Source: Sphingobacterium deserti
GTDB lineage: Bacteria > Bacteroidota > Bacteroidia > Sphingobacteriales > Sphingobacteriaceae
NCBI RefSeq assembly: GCF_000757725.1
Contig: NZ_JJMU01000002.1
Coordinates: forward strand, 124,001-188,000
Reading direction: 5' to 3'
Length of the DNA stretch: 64,000 bases
A program made the position numbers and the translations under genes. The first letter of the stretch is position 1. Each line of letters opens with the position of its first letter. The notes under the pieces were generated by a model, which did not search any database, was not told the DNA's origin, and saw only the letters and a list, made by a program, of their open reading frames with translations. Of the stretch, positions 26,745-34,083 are shown one piece after another.

Positions 26745-28136
26745 TTAAAAAGGCATTAAAACTTTACAATAGTCTTTGTTTTTCCCCACAATAGCGGGAG
26801 AGTGGGTTGCAAATATTAACTGGGTATCATTAGGCATAATTCTTTTGATTCCATCTATAAAATTTTCCTGCCATTTCGGATGTAAAGACAATTCCGGCTC
26901 ATCGATTATGAATAAATTACCGAGTTGATGATTGAATTTTATAAAGGTAAATAGGATCAAAATCTGAAGCTCTCCAGATGATAAGTCTTTGATATCTCGA
27001 CCTTCCATGACAGTCTCTTTTTTTTGATTAATAACTCTGAACTGTAATTTTGAGTTATTTTTATCAAAGTATAACTCTTTTGCTGAATCATTTAAAAACG
27101 AGTTTAATGTGTCCAAGTATTGTTTTAAAGGTTCATAAAACTTTTTTGTCTTGGTCTCAAAATCCTCGAATTCCCTTATAAGTTCTCTAATTTTCCTAAA
27201 CTGATTTAGATTAGTAATAAAAACAATATCTAATCGATCCTTCTTTTCATTAGAATAAAACTGCTTCACCAAGAATTTTAAGTTCACGAAATAGGCTTCG
27301 ATCTTCTTAAACGCCTCCTCATTCGACTTCACGATGGAGGGATGAGATCGCCTATTATTAAAATTCTCTGCGAAATACTCTTTAACTTTAACCTCCAAAG
27401 ACTGAACCTGTCTTAAGTTAATTTTCGGTTCATGTAACAATTCATTTATATTTTCAATCGTTAGAGTTTCATCAAAGGAAGATAGCATGATTTTATCATT
27501 TAGGCGCTTATTTAGCTCCAAAATGCGGTTCTTATAGCGAGCGTAATGAGCGCTTGAAAGTCGAATAACTCTTTCTAACGGACTTTTTTTTCCACGACTA
27601 CTTAGCCGTCTACGGAGAACACCCTTATCTTCAACATAAGCTACGTCATTACCCTCTTCTGTATACAAGTTTCGGTCTAAACCAATTACTATAGGATTTG
27701 GGATTTCATCAAGAATCATGTTCCAAGACTCAATTTCTTCTTTAACAGGAGACAGCCGTCGATATTCTTCAAGCAAACTTTCTATGTCAATATTTCTTTG
27801 AGCAATTTTTTTTGGGTGAATTTTCAAATCTGCCTGTATCTTGTGGTAAACAATATTTTTAGTGATATTTTTAATTTCCAAGGTAACCTCATCCACGTAT
27901 TGTTTGCTGACGATAACATATAAATCCTTATTGATGACAAACTCGATGCTTAATTCATCAAATTCATTGGTGCATAAATCTGGAAATGAAGGATTTAAAA
28001 GCCAATTTATTACGTTCAAAAGACTTGTTTTTCCAGAACCATTTATTCCAACAATAAGGTTTATATCGCTATTGAATTCGACAAATTTGTTTAAATAACC
28101 ATACAAATTTGTTATCCTAACATTTTTAATAATCAT
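26745..28136 (-). CDS. AAA/ABC-type ATPase, probable AriA sensor
   Basis: A 463-residue SMC/ABC-like ATPase: Walker A GINGSGKTSLL (about 30-40), a long helical insertion (about 110-370), a signature LSSGELQIL (about 383-391), Walker B LFIIDEPELSLHP (about 411-423) and a His switch FATHSPAIV (about 444-452). This matches the AAA_15/AAA_21 class that pairs with DUF4435 proteins. In PARIS, AriA assembles into a hexamer and senses phage anti-restriction proteins. The gene starts the minus-strand two-gene operon; a bidirectional hairpin lies upstream at 28266-28328. No catalytic residue is missing. The PARIS assignment is by architecture and partner, not by alignment. Confidence 0.75.
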   Translation of the reverse strand: MIIKNVRITNLYGYLNKFVEFNSDINLIVGINGSGKTSLLNVINWLLNPSFPDLCTNEFDELSIEFVINKDLYVIVSKQYVDEVTLEIKNITKNIVYHKIQADLKIHPKKIAQRNIDIESLLEEYRRLSPVKEEIESWNMILDEIPNPIVIGLDRNLYTEEGNDVAYVEDKGVLRRRLSSRGKKSPLERVIRLSSAHYARYKNRILELNKRLNDKIMLSSFDETLTIENINELLHEPKINLRQVQSLEVKVKEYFAENFNNRRSHPSIVKSNEEAFKKIEAYFVNLKFLVKQFYSNEKKDRLDIVFITNLNQFRKIRELIREFEDFETKTKKFYEPLKQYLDTLNSFLNDSAKELYFDKNNSKLQFRVINQKKETVMEGRDIKDLSSGELQILILFTFIKFNHQLGNLFIIDEPELSLHPKWQENFIDGIKRIMPNDTQLIFATHSPAIVGKNKDYCKVLMPF

Positions 28137-28265
28137 GAATATGAATTTTTATATTTTTCCGGTTCTACTAACATTGGCTCATTTGAAGATGATGTAAAGC
28201 TGTATTTCAAACTAACTCAGGTAATAAGGCATTCCGTTCTGGAATTACCGCTGTTAAGATACGCC

Positions 28266-28328
28266 AAACTAAGCAAAAAAGGAAATAGTATTTCACATAC
28301 CATTTCCTTTATTTTCGCTTCTTAGTTT
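28266..28328. terminator. Large hairpin between the two defence operons
   Basis: AAACTAAG (28266-28273) pairs with CTTAGTTT at the end of the interval, and inside it GGAAAT pairs with ATTTCC. The T- and A-rich flanks on both sides suggest termination in either direction. It sits 130 bp upstream of the ATPase gene and about 280 bp past the kinase stop. Confidence 0.6.
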
Positions 28329-28384
28329 GTCATATTTAAAGCTTTGGTAACTCCTCACTTCATAATAGCTTTCTCTGTCTTTTA

Positions 28385-28607
28385 AACGAGCGAAAACACT
28401 CGTTCAAAATCCAACCGCTCTTAGAGTTTGGCTCGCCTGCAGATCGCTCAGGCTACGATGTTGTCATTATTTTAGATGGCTCGAGGCTCAACCCCACGCT
28501 GATCAAAAATATCGCCAACAGTCTCCGTATACTTCGTACATATCGCTGAATCATGCTCGCGCATTTCATTTCAGCGACCTTCGCTCAACTCGCAGTCGGC
28601 GAGCGAA
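28385..28607 (-). other. Hairpin-rich non-coding region after the kinase gene
   Basis: On the minus strand, right after the kinase stop, there are: TTCGCTC/GAGCGAA (28580-28607); TCGCTGAA/TTCAGCGA (28542-28577), enclosing ATGC-GCGA-GCAT with a GNRA loop; CCTG/CAGG (28436-28452); and AACGAG/CTCGTT (28385-28404). No coding frame is convincing. It may be a 3' structured tail, a terminator cluster or a small RNA. Confidence 0.4.
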
Positions 28608-28609
28608 TA

Positions 28610-29908
28610 TCATAACACTGATGCTATGAGAGGATGGTAATTACTTTTCGCTTGGCTTATCCCTTCAACGCATCTATTGAAATTCTCTTTTGTTCGTTCA
28701 GAAGTATCGATATCAATTTGAAGTCGAAATGCAAAATTTTCGTCGATGTCAGGACTTGACATCCGCACCACATTAGACATAACAAACCATCTGTTGTGAC
28801 TGCGTGCCAATTCCGCAGCAGCTATTACACACTTCGCTTTTAAATCTATTCCGATAGGTCTATCGTATAGATCTTTTAATAACATAATAATCACGTCACA
28901 GTAATCAAACGAAAAGCTTGAACCTTCGACCCAAGCAACGTATTCTAAGAAAAATTCTATTGACAAATCTCTGTCAATATCAAACATTTTTGCTATCACT
29001 TCTTTATTAAGTTCGTAAAAAACACTGTACTTATCTGCTTCCGAGTCTCTCACATAAAATACCAAGTCTTGAAATTTAGATAACGTAAAATCTTGTATTT
29101 CTCTTATAGCATTGATATGCTCCTCTGATCCGGATTCTTTTACTTTGAATTGTTTTTTACTAAGAACATATAAAAGGCGAGTTCTCAAAGTTTCAACATT
29201 ATTAAATCTATGCCTCGGCTCTCTTTTCGTGCATTTATCAACAATCACTCCCATATCTCCAGCGCAAGTATGATTAGCATAGGGAGTACGACGTGTAGTA
29301 CCAAAAATATCGTGTAATATCGCTCCAAACGCGTAGATATCTGCTCTACTATCAACCGTTTTAAATTCGTTTATCTGTTCCGGCGCGGCATACAATTCGG
29401 AGCCGTATCCCAAACCGTTCGAAGAAGTGATCGAAAGAGATAGAATATCCTTATCTTGAGTTATCAGTCCAAAATCTGAAAGCTTCCACAAACCTTCGTG
29501 GAAAAGTATATTTCCAGGTTTTAAATCGCGATGTACATACCCAAGATTATGAATACATTCCATCGCATTTAAAATATCAGATAAACCGTTTGGAATTAAA
29601 TCTGTACCCTTGCACCTTTCTATTTCTTGACCGTAATCATGTGCAATTGGCATCAGATACCAAGGATTTTCAGCCTGTAAATCGTAATGGACAATAGGTA
29701 TAACATATTGATGGGGCAAGCGTCGTTGGGTTTCTACTTCTCTGATGAACCGATTTTTGAATTTTTCAATTGCCTCTTGGGTCAATCTCGAATCGGGAAT
29801 AGGACTAAAAGTTTTCCTTGCGTAATAATTACCATCCTCGCATAAAACGCGGTCAATTACTCCAAAACCTCCCCGGTTAATGTTGTCTAAAACTTCTATA
29901 ATTTTCAT
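28610..29908 (-). CDS. Hanks-type serine/threonine protein kinase, defence cassette
   Basis: A 432-residue kinase. The N-terminal catalytic domain (about 5-255) has all key elements: glycine loop NRGGFGVID (11-19), the lysine in ARKTF (Lys32), HRDLKPGN (127-134), DFG (146-148), APE (176-178), and SRADIYAFGAILHD. It has no transmembrane segment or PASTA repeats, so it is a soluble kinase unlike housekeeping PknB types. The C-terminal part (about 260-432) is helical, of unknown family, and could be a sensor or substrate-binding region. It is the last gene of the TIR/phosphatase/kinase operon, 5 bp after the phosphatase. Soluble kinases such as staphylococcal Stk2 kill phage-infected cells; a similar signalling job is inferred here. 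Confidence 0.9.
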   Translation of the reverse strand: MKIIEVLDNINRGGFGVIDRVLCEDGNYYARKTFSPIPDSRLTQEAIEKFKNRFIREVETQRRLPHQYVIPIVHYDLQAENPWYLMPIAHDYGQEIERCKGTDLIPNGLSDILNAMECIHNLGYVHRDLKPGNILFHEGLWKLSDFGLITQDKDILSLSITSSNGLGYGSELYAAPEQINEFKTVDSRADIYAFGAILHDIFGTTRRTPYANHTCAGDMGVIVDKCTKREPRHRFNNVETLRTRLLYVLSKKQFKVKESGSEEHINAIREIQDFTLSKFQDLVFYVRDSEADKYSVFYELNKEVIAKMFDIDRDLSIEFFLEYVAWVEGSSFSFDYCDVIIMLLKDLYDRPIGIDLKAKCVIAAAELARSHNRWFVMSNVVRMSSPDIDENFAFRLQIDIDTSERTKENFNRCVEGISQAKSNYHPLIASVL

Positions 29909-29913
29909 AATTT

Positions 29914-30573
29914 TTAAATAAAGTTAGCTTTCATTGTATCCAAATTGACAATAGACAAAGATCCAAAATCGTTATTTTTCATGTAAACACCGTTATCGAC
30001 GTTGATGATTGAAGAACGTTGGAGACTATGCGTTATGACCGATCTTGATACAGGCGTATGTCCGTGAACTATTTTCTTTCCGGCAAATGCTGAATTCTCA
30101 AATGCAGTTTCGTTAATTTCCCTTGTCCACATCAGTGATTTTGCGTCACTCAGAGGATCATCCAATTTAAAATCAATTCCTGCATGTACAAAGATATAAT
30201 CATTATGCTGGTGATAAAAAACTGAGCTCTCTATTAAGGAAATATACTCTTTAGGAATTTGATCACAAAAATTCACTTTAAAGCTTAGCAGTGTTTTATC
30301 GCCCCCGTTTTTTAACCATATATATTCTTTATCAGGATCTTTAAATGCATCAAGGAGCATCTGTTCATGGTTACCTCTAATGTAAACTATATTATCGAAA
30401 CCATTACTTTTCAACAATGTTAGTGAATCTAGCACCCCTTTGCTATCCCTACCTCTATCAATTAAATCACCAATGAGTATTAACTTATCTGTTTTTTTTA
30501 ACGAGACTGACTTTAGAGCTGCTCTAAATTTTTTATCATCTCCATGGATATCTCCTACAACAAATAACCTCAT
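29914..30573 (-). CDS. PPP-family metallophosphatase (protein serine/threonine phosphatase)
   Basis: A 219-residue calcineurin-like phosphoesterase of the PPP/PrpA type: GDIHG (7-11), GDLIDRG (35-41), GNHEQML (67-73), then YIFVHAGID and VHGHTPV near the C terminus, giving the full set of metal ligands. Length matches the bacterial PrpA/PrpE phosphatases that remove phosphate from serine and threonine or act on dinucleotides. It is sandwiched between TIR and kinase genes (35 bp and 5 bp gaps). The natural reading is a kinase/phosphatase pair that sets the phosphorylation state of a shared target, possibly the TIR protein. Diadenosine tetraphosphatase activity is an alternative. Confidence 0.9.
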   Translation of the reverse strand: MRLFVVGDIHGDDKKFRAALKSVSLKKTDKLILIGDLIDRGRDSKGVLDSLTLLKSNGFDNIVYIRGNHEQMLLDAFKDPDKEYIWLKNGGDKTLLSFKVNFCDQIPKEYISLIESSVFYHQHNDYIFVHAGIDFKLDDPLSDAKSLMWTREINETAFENSAFAGKKIVHGHTPVSRSVITHSLQRSSIINVDNGVYMKNNDFGSLSIVNLDTMKANFI

Positions 30574-30608
30574 CTACTTATTACAATTTATTAAATACAA
30601 TATTAAAA

Positions 30609-31388
30609 CTAAATACCGTTTAAAATCCGTTTCGTTTGCCTAACAAGGTTAACAAAAGTCTCTTCCCTCTCAATGGTATCCATTTTGGCAATTGGCCTAC
30701 TAGGTGAGTTCAAGGCCTGAAATTGGTTTAATTCAGGAAAGTCTTCAAAAAGACATGGCTTTAAAATTACCGATAAAATGACGGCTCCATTTTCCTCTGC
30801 AGCCTTCAAAAGGGGGGGGAGTTCATCAGTAGCAATAAACTCAGATCCGAAAAAATCTGTACTAACAAGTAAGATGGCTACTTTTGTACATTCAATGGCT
30901 TTTCGAATCTCCTCCTTCCATTTTTGCCCCGGCAGAATCTTACTATCATCCCATAATTCTAACTGTTTGAAAAAGGGCTTGAAATGGCGTTGAATATCTA
31001 AAAGAAATTCATTATCGGAATGACTATAACTAACAAAAATCTTGTCTCTCAACTGCTTAGGGTTTGACATTACTCTCTGATGAGCTATTAATGGCAGTTC
31101 ACCCAGTTCCTGATTAATATAAAACAATAATTTCGATTGCTTGTCTTCGTGTGCGCAGTTTTTTCCAGGTTGCCCACCATGAGCAACTCTTCTATGATCA
31201 TCCAAATCTAAAACAATCTTTTCTGCAATAGTATCTAAAAATAGCGCCTTACTTTCTGGAGCATAAAAATCATACAGACGTCTCTTAATCTCATGAAAAT
31301 CCTCTATGGCTTCATTTTTAGAAGAATTTGTGATTTTCCTTTGATAAAACGCGAGGGCTTCCTTTTTGATTATTAATTCATCACTCAT
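30609..31388 (-). CDS. TIR domain protein, putative NAD-consuming effector
   Basis: A 259-residue protein. The C-terminal TIR domain (about 115-257) reads DKIFVSYSHSDNEF, WDDSKILPGQKWKEEIRKAI, VAILLVSTDFFGSEFIATDE, with Glu189 at the position of the catalytic glutamate of TIR NADases. The first 110 residues form another conserved unit with AHGGQPGKNCAHEDKQSKLL, of unknown role, seen to my memory before TIR domains in other Bacteroidota proteins. TIR proteins of phage defence (Thoeris, TIR-SAVED) deplete NAD or make a signal. It is first in the three-gene operon with a phosphatase and kinase, and lies at the right end of the element. I infer it is the toxic effector. Confidence 0.85.
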   Translation of the reverse strand: MSDELIIKKEALAFYQRKITNSSKNEAIEDFHEIKRRLYDFYAPESKALFLDTIAEKIVLDLDDHRRVAHGGQPGKNCAHEDKQSKLLFYINQELGELPLIAHQRVMSNPKQLRDKIFVSYSHSDNEFLLDIQRHFKPFFKQLELWDDSKILPGQKWKEEIRKAIECTKVAILLVSTDFFGSEFIATDELPPLLKAAEENGAVILSVILKPCLFEDFPELNQFQALNSPSRPIAKMDTIEREETFVNLVRQTKRILNGI

Positions 31389-31797
31389 AATTAAAAACTA
31401 AAGATAATCAACAAAATAATCAGCGAAGTTTCGAACTTTGTAAGAGACTTGTTAACGCTGTTATCTATCGAATATAATAATAATCTAAGCAAAGAATACG
31501 AATTTGTCGCGTATAAAAACATAATATATTTGAAATCAACTTAGTATAAGAGGCCGTTCGTATAATTTCCCTATGGTCTCCGCTTATTAAATAAGATCAT
31601 TAAAACTAGAGACATAATAAAACCATCTAAAAGCAATGTGCGGGATCAAGCAATAAGACACCATCGTACAATGGACTGTATGAATTAGGACAACATAAAT
31701 AATAGGTTTAAACATGAAAATATCCTGTCCTATAAATGGATAATCCACAACTAAACTCTTAAATTCGTACTAACAATAGAAACAGAAAGGAGGAATA
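31389..31797. other. Non-coding stretch near the right end of the element
   Basis: About 410 bp of AT-rich sequence upstream of the TIR gene. I see no gene and no clear TAnnTTTG promoter on the minus strand; the operon promoter presumably lies here. Confidence 0.4.
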
Positions 31798-31945
31798 CGA
31801 CAAAGAAAGTGAGACAAAAAATGAGACAAAACAACTCAAAAAGCGGATCAATTTACCGTTTTTCGACAAATAACAACATTAGGACAAAATAACAGATTCA
31901 ACAACAACTTACCGACAATTTAAAACGGTAATAAACTGACAATAA
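31798..31945. repeat. Cluster of GACAA motifs, candidate integrase arm sites
   Basis: Seven copies of the type nGACAA[A/T] occur at 31798, 31811, 31823, 31864, 31882, 31913 and 31938, all in one orientation, directly inside attR. The left end has matching motifs GAGACAGA (17990-17997) and GCGACAAA (18002-18009) just past attL. Spaced same-orientation repeats flanking att sites are typical of arm-type integrase or excisionase sites. Confidence 0.45.
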
Positions 31946-31947
31946 GT

Positions 31948-32041
31948 GGCATAAAACAAAAATAGAGGCCTTTTGGACCTCTATTTTCCGGGTAAGTAAT
32001 GGGGCTCGAACCCACGACCCCTAGAACCACAATCTAGTGCT
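31948..32041. repeat. attR: direct repeat overlapping intact tRNA-His
   Basis: This copy of the 94-bp repeat contains the tRNA-His terminator hairpin and the 3' half of the functional tRNA gene. The identity to 17843-17936 ends at 32041, in the anticodon stem/loop region, marking the crossover side. Confidence 0.9.
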
Positions 32042-32065
32042 CTAACCAACTGAGCTATACCTACC
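31991..32065 (-). tRNA. tRNA-His (anticodon GTG)
   Basis: Minus-strand cloverleaf with encoded G-1 opposite C73, acceptor GTAGGTA/TACTTAC, D arm GCTCAGTTGGTTAGAGC, anticodon loop with GTG inside ACTAGATTGTGGTTCTAG, and T arm GTGGGTTCGAGCCCCAT. The extra 5' G is the histidine identity feature. Its 3' half is the target of the integrative element to its left. Confidence 0.95.
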
Positions 32066-32080
32066 GTGATTTTGATGACA

Positions 32081-32112
32081 CAAAAGTAGAACAAATACCC
32101 ATATCCTCCAAA
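32081..32112 (-). promoter_or_regulatory. tRNA-His promoter
   Basis: Minus strand TTTG (32109-32112), a 20-bp spacer and TACTTTTG (32081-32088), 15 bp before the tRNA. The same -7 octamer is used by the other two tRNA genes here. Confidence 0.7.
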
Positions 32113-32379
32113 TATTTTAAACAAAATAATGGCTTACCGCAGCAAGAAGTTCATTTTTAACTAGATAATTTTTCAAAGGTTTTTGCCTAAGCAGGGAAGT
32201 TCAACGCTTTGACGTGTTAGGTAAGCAGACAGATTCCAAAAAGTAGTGAGCCAACACCAGTTTTTAAAAACTAGGCAAAAAAAACCATCCAAAATAACTT
32301 GAAGAAAAATTACAGTAATGGTCCGACCTAAATGACTAGACGACCTGCCTAGTATTTGTGCGGAAAAACGTCAAACTAC
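32113..32379. other. Intergenic region between tRNA-His and GH32
   Basis: No gene seen. A long-loop stem TTGCCTAA/TTAGGTAA (about 32185-32225, one G-U pair) lies roughly 155 bp past the GH32 stop and may help end that transcript. Confidence 0.35.
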
Positions 32380-34059
32380 CTACCAAATACTTTTTAATTC
32401 GTGGAGTTCGCCATCCACTAAAGAAGCCGATCCTCCGGATACGCTTAGGCTGTATTGGGTGTTCTTCGGATCTAGATTGTAATTAATGGGCATAAACACC
32501 TCGCCATCGCTTGCAAAAATCTCGACACCCGTGCGGTCCACGAAAATAGTTAGTTCTTGCTCGCCGTTGATCAGTGGCGCATGCGCGCGTACATTATCCA
32601 CGACGAGTTCTTGCTCGGTCACCTGATAGATAATATGTAAACCACGAACGTTGAGATGTATAGTGTGGGCGTCTTCCGGCCTAATACGCAATTTAATCTC
32701 CGCCAATTCGCCTTGAAAGGATTTTAACACATTTGCGGATGCCGCGCTAAGTCGACTGCCTTTCAACTTTTGGATATTGGTGCGCAAAGCCGATAGCTCG
32801 CTAACAGGCTGGCGAATGATGCGTGTGCCGCGCGCTGTTTTACGTAAGGCTATCGTCATCGGGATACTCATCGATTGGTTAAATGCGCTGCCATCTTGGT
32901 TCGTGTGCGTGCGCCACCAGCCGATCTCCACACGACGCCCCTGCGGCTCGTTGCTGAAGGTTTGCGCCGCATAATAGTCTCGCCCTTGCTGACTAAACAT
33001 ACGTTCTTCCTCCGGGATAAAAGTCTTGCCATCGAAGGTGCCAATAGCGTACTGGCTATTTGCGCCTGTAAGAATCCACTTGCGTTCGCCTTTAGCACCC
33101 CCTTCTACCGGCAATTCAAAAAATTCCGGACATTCAAACAGGTAACGATCATTCCCCTGCCCGCCCAAGACCTTGCTAGCAAAGATCCAAGACTTCATAT
33201 CGGTTGACGTAAAAAAGTGCATAGCGTGCTGCTCCCCTTCCTCGCTCACATAGACTACAAGCACCCAATGTTTGGAAGGCTCATGCCAGATCACTTTCGG
33301 ATCCCGATTACCATCGGTTATCTTATTGATAATCGGTGTTTCCAGTTTTTCAAAACTGCGGCCATCTCGGCTGTGTGCCATACCCTGCGTCCAGCTCTTT
33401 TCCGCAGCCGTATAAAACAACGCTAATGCCGGTTCCTTGGTTGACCCAAAGCCCGATGAATTCTTGGTATCTACAACGGCCCCACCGCTAAACATTGTCC
33501 CGAAATCGTCTGGATAGAGCGCTTCACCCACTTCTTTCCAATGCACCAAATCTTTCGAAACAGCATGCCCCCAATGCATATTGCCCCAATTTACACCGTA
33601 AGGATTGTGCTGAAAAAACAAATGGTATTCTCCCCTATAGTACACCAAGCCGTTCGGATCATTCATCCAGCCTCTTTTGGGCGAGAAATGAATCTGTGCC
33701 CGGCGCATTTCCATATACCCCCCTTCATGGCGGTCACTATCAGTTTGCACAATTGGCCGGAAGGCCTCGCTTTGGTCCGGCAAGCCATCCACAGCAACCG
33801 TCAACTCATCACCTTTCCAATCGCTGATGTCTAGATAAGCAAACCAATCTGCTTTACCCTCTGCCAATTCTGCCGTAAACCAGCGCACCCTTTTATTGTT
33901 GACCAAAATTTCAACTTGTTTTTGCGTACCACCGTTTTTTATAGGGATCTGAAGAAATTGCTTTTCACCAACGAATGTGCTGGAAAACTTGGTCTGCCCT
34001 TTGCCAACGCCTATGGCTAAGGTCAGAACAAGAACAACTAACATAGATAGCTTATTCAT
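32380..34059 (-). CDS. GH32 family beta-fructosidase (levanase/inulinase type)
   Basis: A 559-residue exported hydrolase with a signal peptide (ends KGQ, about residue 22). An N-terminal beta domain (about 25-110) precedes the five-bladed GH32 propeller, which has WMNDPNG (nucleophile Asp, about 130), FQHNPYG, FSGGAVVD, RDPKV (transition-state Asp) and FECPEFFEL (acid/base Glu). A C-terminal beta-sandwich ends with VDRTGVEIFASDGE. Together these are diagnostic of fructan-cleaving enzymes acting on levan, inulin or sucrose. It is 24 bp downstream of a sugar transporter gene on the same strand, forming a two-gene fructose-glycan operon: extracytoplasmic cleavage followed by hexose uptake. Confidence 0.94.
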   Translation of the reverse strand: MNKLSMLVVLVLTLAIGVGKGQTKFSSTFVGEKQFLQIPIKNGGTQKQVEILVNNKRVRWFTAELAEGKADWFAYLDISDWKGDELTVAVDGLPDQSEAFRPIVQTDSDRHEGGYMEMRRAQIHFSPKRGWMNDPNGLVYYRGEYHLFFQHNPYGVNWGNMHWGHAVSKDLVHWKEVGEALYPDDFGTMFSGGAVVDTKNSSGFGSTKEPALALFYTAAEKSWTQGMAHSRDGRSFEKLETPIINKITDGNRDPKVIWHEPSKHWVLVVYVSEEGEQHAMHFFTSTDMKSWIFASKVLGGQGNDRYLFECPEFFELPVEGGAKGERKWILTGANSQYAIGTFDGKTFIPEEERMFSQQGRDYYAAQTFSNEPQGRRVEIGWWRTHTNQDGSAFNQSMSIPMTIALRKTARGTRIIRQPVSELSALRTNIQKLKGSRLSAASANVLKSFQGELAEIKLRIRPEDAHTIHLNVRGLHIIYQVTEQELVVDNVRAHAPLINGEQELTIFVDRTGVEIFASDGEVFMPINYNLDPKNTQYSLSVSGGSASLVDGELHELKSIW

Positions 34060-34083
34060 GGTAGAAGATTTTTAGATGTATGA

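Larger units (their letters stand above)
17937..32041. mobile_element. 14.1-kb tRNA-His integrative element carrying defence genes
   Basis: Bounded by the 94-bp direct repeats, with a tyrosine recombinase gene 64 bp inside the left end. The intact tRNA-His is restored at the right end. Cargo on the plus strand (18-25.6 kb): recombinase, two unknown proteins, helicase-like protein, RadC-like protein, small membrane and exported proteins. Cargo on the minus strand (25.9-31.4 kb): a PARIS-like pair and a TIR/phosphatase/kinase operon. No relaxase, coupling protein, capsid or terminase gene is visible, so it is a genomic island, a mobilisable element that moves by helper functions, or a phage satellite. 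Those three cannot be told apart here. Confidence 0.88.
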
